DNA from: Lysobacterales bacterium
GTDB lineage: Bacteria > Pseudomonadota > Gammaproteobacteria > Xanthomonadales > Ahniellaceae
Length of the DNA: 64,000 bases
Assembly (NCBI GenBank): GCA_016182785.1
Contig: JACPFU010000003.1
Span: forward strand, 1 to 64,000
Direction: 5' to 3'
Position 1 is the stretch's first letter. Every line of letters begins with the position of its first letter. The notes under the pieces are model-generated. The model was not told the origin of the DNA. It saw only the letters and a list, made by a program, of their open reading frames with translations, and did not search any database. A program made the position numbers and the translations under genes. Shown in pieces: positions 17,746 to 24,845 of the stretch.

Positions 17746-18797
17746 CCTACCTCGCCAAACCCAAGCTGCATCACCCGAGCCTGGCCCAGAACAAGGTCTG
17801 CTACACGCGCCGCGACTACGAAGGCCGCGTCTCGACCTTGTGCGCTGGCTGCGGCCACGACTCGATTTCGGCCGCGATCATCCAGGCCTGCTGGGAGATG
17901 GATGTCGAGCCGCACCGCGTCGCCAAGATGTCCGGTATCGGCTGCAGCTCGAAGACGCCGGACTACTTCCTCGGCAACTCGCACGGCTTCAACACCGTGC
18001 ACGGGCGCATGCCGTCGGTGCTGACTGGCGCCAACCTCGCGAACCGCTCGTTGCTCTACCTCGGCGTGTCCGGCGACGGCGATTCGGCCTCGATCGGCAT
18101 CGGCCAGTTCGCGCACGTGATGCGGCGCGGCGTGAACATGGTCTACATCCTCGAAAACAACGGCGTGTACGGGCTGACCAAGGGCCAGTTCTCGGCCACG
18201 GCCGACCAGGGCTCGAAGTCGAAGAAGGGCGCGATCAACACCGAATCGCCGATCGACACCATCAGCCTGGCGCTGCAGATGGGCGCCACCTTCGTCGCGC
18301 GCGGCTTCTCCGGCGACAAGAAGCAACTGGTGCCGATCATCAAGGCTGCGATCGCGCACAAGGGCGCGGCCTTCATCGACGTCATCAGCCCGTGCGTCAC
18401 CTTCAACAACCACGCCGGCAGCACCAAGAGCTACGACTACGTGCGCGAGCACAACGAAGCCGTGAACCGCGTCGACTTCATCCCGACCCGGCAGGAAATC
18501 GTGGTCGACTACGCCGAGGGCCAGGTGATCGAGGTCGAGCAGCACGACGGCACCGTGCTGCTGCTGCGCAAGCTGCACCGCGATTACGACCCGCACGACA
18601 AGGTCGGGGCGATGAACTACATCACCAAGCACCAGGCCGAAGGCGAGGTGGTCACCGGCCTGCTGTACGTCGACAACGACGCCGGCGACCTGCACGAGCA
18701 CCTCAACACCATCGACGCGCCGTTGAACACGCTCGGCGCGAAGCAGCTGTCTCCGGGCATGGCGGCGCTGGAGAAGATCAATCAGCGCCTGCGCTGA
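17742..18797 (+). CDS. 2-oxoacid:ferredoxin oxidoreductase, beta subunit
   Basis: A 351-residue thiamine diphosphate-binding subunit. CAGCGHDSIS near residue 33 and GIGCSSKTPDYF supply Fe-S and TPP-contacting residues. GDGDSASIGIGQFAHVMRRG with ENNGVYGLTKGQ is the metal/TPP motif. It pairs with the fused gamma-alpha subunit, whose stop overlaps its ATG. The C-terminal 80 residues (acidic, ending INQRLR) extend beyond the TPP core. Transcription probably starts ahead of the flavoprotein gene, making a three-protein complex. Confidence 0.92.
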   Translation: MTYLAKPKLHHPSLAQNKVCYTRRDYEGRVSTLCAGCGHDSISAAIIQACWEMDVEPHRVAKMSGIGCSSKTPDYFLGNSHGFNTVHGRMPSVLTGANLANRSLLYLGVSGDGDSASIGIGQFAHVMRRGVNMVYILENNGVYGLTKGQFSATADQGSKSKKGAINTESPIDTISLALQMGATFVARGFSGDKKQLVPIIKAAIAHKGAAFIDVISPCVTFNNHAGSTKSYDYVREHNEAVNRVDFIPTRQEIVVDYAEGQVIEVEQHDGTVLLLRKLHRDYDPHDKVGAMNYITKHQAEGEVVTGLLYVDNDAGDLHEHLNTIDAPLNTLGAKQLSPGMAALEKINQRLR

Positions 18798-18804
18798 ACG
18801 TCGC

Positions 18805-19407
18805 GTGGCGACCACGGCTGGGCCTGGCCGCTGCCCGCGCTGGAAGCGGTTGGCAGCGCTGTGCCTGGTGGCGGGCACGGCCGCGGCCGGCGAGGTCACG
18901 GTCACCGAGCGCATCGAGTACTACACCGTGCGCGGCAGCAGCGTCGCAGAACTGGGCGCCGCGCTGGCCCGCTCGGGGCCGATCGGCGGGCTGGTCGAGC
19001 GTCGCGGCAGCGGTCACACCGTCGCGCAACTCACCTGGCAGCACACCGCCTACGCGCATGAGCACGACTGCCGCATCGACGCCGTCCAGTTGGCAGTAGC
19101 GACGCGCACCCTGCTGCCGCACTGGGAACAACCGAAACGTGTCGATCGTGGTCTGGTGCGCCGCTGGGAAAGCATGCTCGCAGCCTTGAAGCGACATGAG
19201 GACCGCCACCGCGAACTCGGACGTGAAGCCGGGGATGCGGTGCTGCAGGCGCTGCGCGAGGTGACCACGGCCGCGGACTGCGACGCGCTGCGCCGGCGCA
19301 TCGACAGTGCCGCGCGGCGTGTGGTGCGGCGCTTCCGTGCAGCCAACCGCCGCTTTGACCGCGAGACCGACTTCGGCATCCGCGACGGCGTCCGCCTCGA
19401 TCCGTAG
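18805..19407 (+). CDS. DUF922 family putative zinc protease
   Basis: A 200-residue protein started at the GTG at 18805. A short Leu/Ala-rich segment (about 14-29, ending AAAGE) suggests a signal peptide. The domain opens EVTVTERIEYYTVRGSSVAEL and contains HEDRH at residues 131-135, the HExxH motif of the DUF922 family of secreted zinc-dependent proteins. It follows the oxidoreductase operon by 7 nt but shares no obvious function with it. Its last four codons and stop lie inside a 103-bp segment that is repeated 895 bp downstream. Confidence 0.82.
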   Translation: MATTAGPGRCPRWKRLAALCLVAGTAAAGEVTVTERIEYYTVRGSSVAELGAALARSGPIGGLVERRGSGHTVAQLTWQHTAYAHEHDCRIDAVQLAVATRTLLPHWEQPKRVDRGLVRRWESMLAALKRHEDRHRELGREAGDAVLQALREVTTAADCDALRRRIDSAARRVVRRFRAANRRFDRETDFGIRDGVRLDP

Positions 19408-19492
19408 GGTGTGCCGAGCGCAGCGAGGCGCACCGCTTCGAGCGTCACGCAATCGATGCGCCTCGATGCGCCTCGCTGCGCTCGGCACATCC
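19390..19492 (+). repeat. Direct repeat, copy 1 (103 bp, palindromic core)
   Basis: It starts inside the last codons of the DUF922 gene and runs through a large inverted repeat. GTGTGCCGAGCGCAGCGAGG near the left end pairs with CCTCGCTGCGCTCGGCACA at the right end. It is identical to 20285-20387 except for one base (G at 19442, A at 20337). The palindromic core belongs to a dispersed family with further members near 37661, 38091 and 38849. Confidence 0.92.
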
Positions 19493-19527
19493 TACGGGGT
19501 CGGGCCTTGGCCGTCGCCGTGCCGGCG

Positions 19528-19944
19528 CTAGCTCCAGGGATCGATCACGGGCGCGCCCGCCAGCTTGAATGGCCTGGTATCACGCGTGGCCATCGACATG
19601 CCGTGCGCCAGCGCGATCGCGGCGATGTAGGCGTCCGCCTGACCAATCACCTGGCCCTTCGATCTGGCCTTCGCCAGGACTTCGGCATAGGGCGCGGTCG
19701 CCGCCAGATCGAAGGCCAGCACGCGGCCGGTGAACAGCGGCAGTACCCGGGCTTCGATGCGTTCGCGCAGCGCGTCGCGACGTCTTCCCGCCGGAAGGGA
19801 CGCGATGCCGACACGCAGCTCCGCCACGGTAATGACGGAGAGGAACAACGTTTGCACCGGCTGGGAATCGATCCACGCGATCACCTTGGGGTCCGGCGCC
19901 GGCCGCAGCGGTTCGGAGATCAGATTGGTGTCGAGCAGGATCAT
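19528..19944 (-). CDS. PIN-domain toxin (VapC/FitB type)
   Basis: A 138-residue PIN-domain endoribonuclease. MILLDTNLISE opens the fold. The four metal-binding acids appear intact as Asp5, Glu42, Asp104 and Asp122. The RHH antitoxin gene lies 11 nt upstream, the standard toxin-antitoxin order. It probably cleaves RNA when the antitoxin is lost; the target is unknown. PVIDPW at the C-terminus is common in FitB-like members. The cassette lies between two direct repeats. Confidence 0.9.
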   Translation of the reverse strand: MILLDTNLISEPLRPAPDPKVIAWIDSQPVQTLFLSVITVAELRVGIASLPAGRRRDALRERIEARVLPLFTGRVLAFDLAATAPYAEVLAKARSKGQVIGQADAYIAAIALAHGMSMATRDTRPFKLAGAPVIDPWS

Positions 19945-19955
19945 CGCGCTCCGCC

Positions 19956-20207
19956 TCAGTCGAGGTTGACGTCGCGTGGCGGTGACCGATCCCGCTGCGT
20001 GATCCGATCGACCTCGGCGTCGGTGAGCCTGGCCTTGCGCGCGATGTCGTGCAGCAGCGAACCCAGTTTGAGGCCGCCTGCGGGGTTCACGCTGTCTTCA
20101 AGGATGGCGCGCACCTCGGCTTCGGTGCTGCGGCCGTGCGCGGCGGCGCGCATGCGCAAGGCGCGATGCACTGCGTCGGGCAGGTTGCGCACGGTCAGGA
20201 CGGCCAT
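19956..20207 (-). CDS. FitA-like ribbon-helix-helix antitoxin
   Basis: An 83-residue protein. AVLTVRNLPDAVHRALRMRA and the following AAHGRSTEAEVRAILEDSV form the FitA/Arc-like ribbon-helix-helix DNA-binding domain. The C-terminal 35 residues, ending RSPPRDVNLD, would wrap the PIN toxin. It is first in the operon and should repress its own promoter together with the toxin. A palindrome overlaps a good promoter directly upstream. Confidence 0.9.
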   Translation of the reverse strand: MAVLTVRNLPDAVHRALRMRAAAHGRSTEAEVRAILEDSVNPAGGLKLGSLLHDIARKARLTDAEVDRITQRDRSPPRDVNLD

Positions 20208-20228
20208 GATGCGGATCCTCGGTTTGCT

Positions 20229-20269
20229 CGCGATGACAGCATTCTAGTGTTCTGACATCATCGCGGCAA
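20229..20269 (-). promoter_or_regulatory. Promoter and operator of the FitAB-type operon
   Basis: On the minus strand TTGCCG (plus 20264-20269) and TAGAAT (plus 20241-20246) are separated by exactly 17 nt. An inverted repeat with arms CGCGATGA (20229-20236) and TCATCGCG (20258-20265) encloses the -10 box. A bound antitoxin dimer pair there would block RNA polymerase. Confidence 0.7.
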
Positions 20270-20284
20270 GCCGCCAGCAATGGT

Positions 20285-20387
20285 GTCCGCCTCGATCCGT
20301 AGGGTGTGCCGAGCGCAGCGAGGCGCACCGCTTCGAACGTCACGCAATCGATGCGCCTCGATGCGCCTCGCTGCGCTCGGCACATCC
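20285..20387 (+). repeat. Direct repeat, copy 2 (103 bp)
   Basis: 102 of 103 bases match 19390-19492, in the same orientation. It includes the GTCCGCCTCGATCCGTAG stretch that encodes the end of the DUF922 protein in copy 1, here without a gene. The interval 20208-20506 otherwise holds only the operon promoter and this repeat. Confidence 0.92.
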
Positions 20388-20506
20388 ACGGAATTGCGCC
20401 CGAATTCTTGCGCTGCAGCTTGGCGCCGGAAATTTCCGGTATCTGCCGGCGCGCCGTCGTGAGAGCATGGTGGCCATTTTTCCACTTGCCACCCAGGGGA
20501 CCCACG

Positions 20507-20671
20507 ATGGCCGCACCGAACTACGCATTTGCCAAGAAGCAGCGCGAGCTGGCGAAGAAGAAGAAGAACGAAGAGAAGCTGCGCAAGAAGACCGGCAAGA
20601 CCGAAGACGGCGACAGCGCCGGCCAGCCCGAAGGCGGCGCACCGCAACCGCCGAAGCCGCAGGGCAGCTGA
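20507..20671 (+). CDS. Small lysine-rich protein
   Basis: A 54-residue protein, MAAPNYAFAKKQRELAKKKK followed by an Asp/Gly/Pro/Gln-rich tail. The ATG at 20507 is preceded by AGGGGACCC. The Lys run and disordered tail suggest a nucleic-acid- or ribosome-associated peptide, but that is a guess. Proteins beginning (N)YxFxKxQRExxKKxKxxEK are common as hypothetical proteins in Xanthomonadales. Confidence 0.65.
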   Translation: MAAPNYAFAKKQRELAKKKKNEEKLRKKTGKTEDGDSAGQPEGGAPQPPKPQGS

Positions 20672-20698
20672 AGTCGGCGTACTCGCCGCGTTCGAGTG

Positions 20699-21322
20699 TT
20701 ACGGCGCGGCGCAGCCGGCGACGGATTGTTCTGCTGCGGCCAGCAAGGCGCCGAGGACTTCGTTGCTGGCGCTGGCGAAGGCGTCGGCGAGGGACTGGGC
20801 GGCGGCGTTGACGGGCATTGCAGTGGCCGCGGTCGGGGCCAGGGGCATGGTGCGGGCGGCCGCGGTGCAGTGCAAGGTGGCCGATGCCGCGACGCGGACT
20901 TCGCGGGTGCCGCTGGCATCGACGTGCAGCTCGAAGTCGGTGAGCCAGAGATCGAGCGAGCCGATGGCTTCCGTCGCGGCGGCGGATCGCGCATGCAGGC
21001 TGCGCAGTTGTTCGGCGATCAGCACCGGCGGCGCGTCGACCCAGCGCAGGCCGTCATGTTGCATCAGCAGCGAACCATTGGTGACCAGCACGCGGTTGTT
21101 CTGCAGGGCCGCAGTGGCCTCGACGTTGCCAGGACGCAGCCGCGCTGGCCATTGCAGCGTCGGCGTCGAGTCGGCGAGCGGCAGTTGCAGCGTGGTGAGT
21201 GGCTCGGGCGTGCGCAGCAGCGCGCAGCCGGAGATCAGGGCGATGCCGAGCAGGACGAGCAGTCGGCTGGGAAGCGCGTGCGATGGAACATCGCGGCCAC
21301 GAATCGATGTGGTGCGGGTCAT
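20699..21322 (-). CDS. ABC-transporter auxiliary lipoprotein (PqiC/ABC_trans_aux-like)
   Basis: A 207-residue lipoprotein with lipobox LISGC (Cys33) after a hydrophobic stretch. TLQLPLADSTPTLQWPARLRPG and LTDFELHVDASG...VRVAASATL match the auxiliary lipoprotein family that accompanies MCE/Mla transporters. The ATG at 21322 overlaps the mlaD-like stop (ATGA), which supports it despite a rather long n-region; an in-frame GTG 11 codons later would give a more usual signal peptide. It is the last gene of the transport cluster and likely links the periplasmic MCE protein to the outer membrane. Confidence 0.8.
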   Translation of the reverse strand: MTRTTSIRGRDVPSHALPSRLLVLLGIALISGCALLRTPEPLTTLQLPLADSTPTLQWPARLRPGNVEATAALQNNRVLVTNGSLLMQHDGLRWVDAPPVLIAEQLRSLHARSAAATEAIGSLDLWLTDFELHVDASGTREVRVAASATLHCTAAARTMPLAPTAATAMPVNAAAQSLADAFASASNEVLGALLAAAEQSVAGCAAP

Positions 21323-22287
21323 TTCGCCTTCTCCGGCTTGTAGACGGGCAGGGACTCGGCGCCGAGCACGTAGTCGGCGGGGCCCTGGTCGAAGCGTTGG
21401 GTGATGCGCACGAGGTTCTCGCTCGCCTGTTGCAGTGCCTTCAAGGTCGCCGCCAGTTCGCCGCGCGACTGCTGGTCGAGGCTGTCGAATGTGGTCCGCC
21501 CGGCGACGGCGAAGGCATCGACCTCGCGCGCGGCGGAGCGGATGTCGGCGACCGCGGCGCGCGCCTGGTCGACCAGACCGCCGTCGGGATCGCCTTCGCG
21601 CGCGGCGATGTCGCGTTGCAGCTGCGCCAGCAGTTCGTCGGCGCGTTTCGCCGCGGAACTGAGCCGTTGCTCGAGTTCGCGTGCGTCGGCGAGCGCGGTG
21701 CGCAGGGTCGGGTAGTCGTCCTTCACTTCGCTGCTCACCACCGCGAGATTGTCGAGCAGGGTCGAGACGCGGCCGATGTTCTCGTCGCTCAGCACCTCGC
21801 CGATGCGCGCCATGACTTCCTGGGCGCTGTGCATGGCGCCGCTGCCGCCGCTCATCAGCTGGCTCAGCGTGGACGGCACCGAATCGATTTCGGGTACCGG
21901 CAGGGTGCCGGCCTCGCGCAGCAGCTTGGCGGCGGGGGTGCCGCCGAACAGCTCGACCACCGCGACCCCGGTCAGGCCGGTGTAGCTGAGTTGGGCCTTG
22001 GTATCGGTCTTGATCGGCGTGCTCGCGGTCACCCGCACGCGCACCCGCACCTCGCGCGGGTCTTCGGGATCGAGCCGCAACTTGCGCACTTCGCCGATCT
22101 GGATGCCGTGGTATTGCACCAGCCCGCCGACGCTGAGGCCGCTCACCGACTCGTGGAACAGCACGTCGTATTCCTGGTATTCGCGGTCGAGCTGCAGCTT
22201 GCCGAGCCAGAGCACGAACAGCACCAGTGCCGCTGTCACCACCAGCGAGAACAGTCCGATCAGGAAGAAGCGGGCGTGGGTTTCCAT
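21319..22287 (-). CDS. MlaD/MCE-domain periplasmic protein
   Basis: A 322-residue protein with one N-terminal membrane anchor (about 7-28) and an MCE domain (about 38-118). The MCE domain carries YDVLFHESVSGLSVGGLVQYHGIQIGEV and YTGLTGVAVVELFGGTPAA. A long helical, coiled-coil C-terminal region follows. MCE proteins form hexameric channels that carry phospholipids between membranes. It sits between the ATPase and the lipoprotein with 1-nt spacing and a 4-nt overlap, so the genes are co-translated. Confidence 0.9.
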   Translation of the reverse strand: METHARFFLIGLFSLVVTAALVLFVLWLGKLQLDREYQEYDVLFHESVSGLSVGGLVQYHGIQIGEVRKLRLDPEDPREVRVRVRVTASTPIKTDTKAQLSYTGLTGVAVVELFGGTPAAKLLREAGTLPVPEIDSVPSTLSQLMSGGSGAMHSAQEVMARIGEVLSDENIGRVSTLLDNLAVVSSEVKDDYPTLRTALADARELEQRLSSAAKRADELLAQLQRDIAAREGDPDGGLVDQARAAVADIRSAAREVDAFAVAGRTTFDSLDQQSRGELAATLKALQQASENLVRITQRFDQGPADYVLGAESLPVYKPEKAK

Positions 22288-22288
22288 C

Positions 22289-23086
22289 TCAGGTTCCTTG
22301 CGTGCGCAGCGTCAGCGCGCTCTCGGCACTGCGACCGCGCGGACCGCGGAAGCACTGTTGTATCCATGGGTGCGGATGCTCACTGATCCGTGCCGGCGTG
22401 TCGATGGCGACCACGTGCCGGTCGACCAGCACGGCGACGCGGTCGCAGCAGGTGAAGATCGAGTCGAGGTCGTGGGTGACCAGGAACACGGTCAGGTCGA
22501 GGCTCTGCTTCAGCGTCACGATCAGTTCGTCGAAGGCGGCGGCACCGAGCGGGTCGAGGCCGGAAGTGGGTTCGTCGAGGAACAGGATCTCGGGATCGAG
22601 CGCGAGCGCGCGCGCGATGCCGGCGCGCTTGCGCATGCCGCCGGAGAGCTGCGCTGGCACCTTGTGCGCGGCGTCGGCGGGCAGGCCGACCAGCGCAATC
22701 TTGAGCCGCGCCAGTTCGTCCATCAGGTCGGCCGGAAGCTTCTGGTGCTCGATCATCGGCACCTGGATGTTCTCGAGCACGGTCAGCGAGGAGAACAGCG
22801 CGCCGTCCTGGAACATCACCCCCCAGCGGCGTTCGATCGCGGCGCGGGTGCCGGCGTCGCTGGCGCGCAGGTCGGTGCCGAACACGCGCACCTGGCCGGC
22901 GGCCGGCTCCTGCAGGCCAATGATCGAGCGCAGCAGCACCGACTTGCCGGCGCCGGAGCCGCCGATCACCGCCAGCACTTCACCGCGGCGCACGTCGAGG
23001 TCGAGACCTTCGTGCACGACCTGGGCACCGAAGCGGTTGCGCAGTCCGCGCACTTCGATCACGGCGGCGTTGTCGTCTGTGGCCAT
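22289..23086 (-). CDS. MlaF-like ABC transporter ATPase
   Basis: A 265-residue ATPase. Walker A GGSGAGKS is at 42-49, signature LSGGM begins at 148, Walker B LFLDEP is at 168-173, and the switch histidine is in VTHDLDS. MlaF-type hallmarks include FGAQVVHEGLDLDV and MFQDGALFSSLTVLENI. It drives the MlaE-like permease encoded 2 nt upstream. The ATG at 23086 follows the permease stop. Confidence 0.92.
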   Translation of the reverse strand: MATDDNAAVIEVRGLRNRFGAQVVHEGLDLDVRRGEVLAVIGGSGAGKSVLLRSIIGLQEPAAGQVRVFGTDLRASDAGTRAAIERRWGVMFQDGALFSSLTVLENIQVPMIEHQKLPADLMDELARLKIALVGLPADAAHKVPAQLSGGMRKRAGIARALALDPEILFLDEPTSGLDPLGAAAFDELIVTLKQSLDLTVFLVTHDLDSIFTCCDRVAVLVDRHVVAIDTPARISEHPHPWIQQCFRGPRGRSAESALTLRTQGT

Positions 23087-23088
23087 GT

Positions 23089-24213
23089 TCACAGGTCCAG
23101 TTGCATGTACAGCACTGCGAACAGCGCGTCGAACACGATCACCAGGAAGATCGATTGCACCACCGAGGACGTGGTGTGGCGGCCGACCGACTCGGCGCTG
23201 CCGGACACCTTGAGCCCTTCGAGGCAGCCGATCGAGGCGATCAGGAACGCGAACACCGGGGCCTTGATCAGCCCGAGCCAGAGGTAGTACAGCTCGGTGG
23301 TGTCCTGCATGCGCACCAGGAACATGGTCCAGGAAATGTCCAGCGCCATCGCCCCGACCAGGGCACCGCCGATGATGCCCGAGAGCATCGCCAGGAAGGC
23401 CAACACCGGCAGCATCACCAGCAGTGCGACCAGGCGCGGGATCACCAGCAGCTCGATCGGATCGAGCGCGAGCGCATGGATCGCGTCCACTTCCTCGCGC
23501 GAGCGCATCGAGCCGATCTCGGCAGTGAAGGCGCTGCCGGAACGGCCGGCGACCAGGATCGCCGAAAGCAGCACGCCGAACTCGCGCAGGAAGCTGACGG
23601 CGACGATCTCGACGGTGAGGATCGAGGCGCCGAAGTCGCGCAACGCGGTCGCCGACAGGAACGCGACGACCGCGCCGACCAGGAAGCACAGCAGCGAAAC
23701 GATCGGCACCGCGTCGAGCCCGGTGCGCTCCATGTGGTGCACGACCGAGGTCATGCGCAGCTTGCGCTGGCCGCGCAGGATCGACCAGAAGCAGTGGTTG
23801 ATCGCACCGAAGAACGCCGCCAGTTGCAGCGCATGCGCACCGAATCCGTGCACTGCTTCGCCGAGTTTGACCAGCCACTCGCGCCAGCTGCTGCGGCGCG
23901 CGGCGACTGCAGGTTCGACGCTGGCGCGGTCTGCGACCAGTTGCAGCAACGCGCGGTGTTCGGGGCGGGCCTCGGCGATGCGATCGAGCGCCTCGCGATA
24001 CCGGCGCCGGCCATCGAGCAGGCGCAGCAGCACCAGCGCGCCGGCCGAATCGAGGGCGTCGAGCCCGGACAGATCAAGTGTGGAGGGCTTGCGCTTGAGC
24101 GCAGCGAGCTGCGCCAGCAGCGCCGGCAGGCCTTGCATCGTGCAGGCGCCGCGGATCGCCAGCACCGTGCCCGCTTCCGCCGTTTCGCGCCAGTCCAGTT
24201 GCGCCATCGTCAT
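23089..24213 (-). CDS. STAS-MlaE fusion permease
   Basis: A 374-residue protein. Residues 1-100 form a STAS domain (VLAIRGACTMQGLPALLAQL, TLDLSGLDALDSAGALVLLRL). The remainder is an MlaE permease, including LREFGVLLSAILVAGRSGSAFTAEIGSMR and EEVDAIHALALDPIELLVIPR. In the E. coli Mla system the STAS protein MlaB is separate; here it is fused. The first base of a possible TAGGAT box lies in the rhomboid stop, 6 nt ahead of the ATG. The transporter probably maintains outer-membrane lipid asymmetry or imports lipids. Confidence 0.92.
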   Translation of the reverse strand: MTMAQLDWRETAEAGTVLAIRGACTMQGLPALLAQLAALKRKPSTLDLSGLDALDSAGALVLLRLLDGRRRYREALDRIAEARPEHRALLQLVADRASVEPAVAARRSSWREWLVKLGEAVHGFGAHALQLAAFFGAINHCFWSILRGQRKLRMTSVVHHMERTGLDAVPIVSLLCFLVGAVVAFLSATALRDFGASILTVEIVAVSFLREFGVLLSAILVAGRSGSAFTAEIGSMRSREEVDAIHALALDPIELLVIPRLVALLVMLPVLAFLAMLSGIIGGALVGAMALDISWTMFLVRMQDTTELYYLWLGLIKAPVFAFLIASIGCLEGLKVSGSAESVGRHTTSSVVQSIFLVIVFDALFAVLYMQLDL

Positions 24214-24222
24214 GGGCGAATC

Positions 24223-24828
24223 CTAGTGCCTGTGCCGCGCTTCGGCACGCCAGCGCAGCCACACCAGCGCCCCGCCGACCAGCCCGCCGAGGTGCGCGAA
24301 ATGGGCGATGCCCTGCGCCGATCCGGTCACGCCGAGCCACAGTTCGATGCCGGCATAGAGGGTGACGAACAGCCAGGCCGGCATCGGGATCGGCGGGAAC
24401 AGGGGCACGATGGTCGCTTTCGGGAACAGGACCGCGAACACCAGCATCACCCCGAACAGGCCGCCGGACGCGCCGACGGTCGGGTAGGGCGATCCGGTCA
24501 AGTCATTGACCAGCAACTGTGCTGCAGCCGCGCACAGCACGCTGGCGAAGTACAGCAGGGCAAAGCGACGTGGACCAATGATGCGCTCGACGTCGCCACC
24601 GAACAGGTGCAGGCCGAACATGTTGAACAGCAGATGCGTCAGGCCGCCGTGCAGGAACGCGTAGCTCAACGTCTGCCAGGGCGCGAAGTACGGGCCGAGC
24701 GGCCACAGCGCGCCCAGTTCCAGCGCGCGGTCGCCGAGTTGTGACTGCACCACGAAGGCGGCGACGCTGGCACCGATCAGGGTGCGGCTGATCACGGGCT
24801 CATGCAATGGGAACGCGGGTCGGGACAT
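24223..24828 (-). CDS. Rhomboid family intramembrane serine protease
   Basis: A 201-residue six-helix protein. HGGLTHLLFNM (60-70) is the conserved loop and helix 2 motif. The nucleophile is Ser121 in GASGGLFG, and His179 in AHLGG is its partner. It cleaves membrane protein helices within the bilayer. It lies 17 nt after the kinase gene and 9 nt ahead of the STAS-MlaE gene on the same strand, so it may share their transcript. Confidence 0.93.
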   Translation of the reverse strand: MSRPAFPLHEPVISRTLIGASVAAFVVQSQLGDRALELGALWPLGPYFAPWQTLSYAFLHGGLTHLLFNMFGLHLFGGDVERIIGPRRFALLYFASVLCAAAAQLLVNDLTGSPYPTVGASGGLFGVMLVFAVLFPKATIVPLFPPIPMPAWLFVTLYAGIELWLGVTGSAQGIAHFAHLGGLVGGALVWLRWRAEARHRH

Positions 24829-24845
24829 GATGGCCTGGGTCGCTG

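Noticed and set aside
24220..24225. TAGGAT box 6 nt before STAS-MlaE as a firm leaderless promoter
   Set aside because: The TAG is the rhomboid stop codon and the gene lies inside a tight run, so chance cannot be excluded; kept only as a supporting case.
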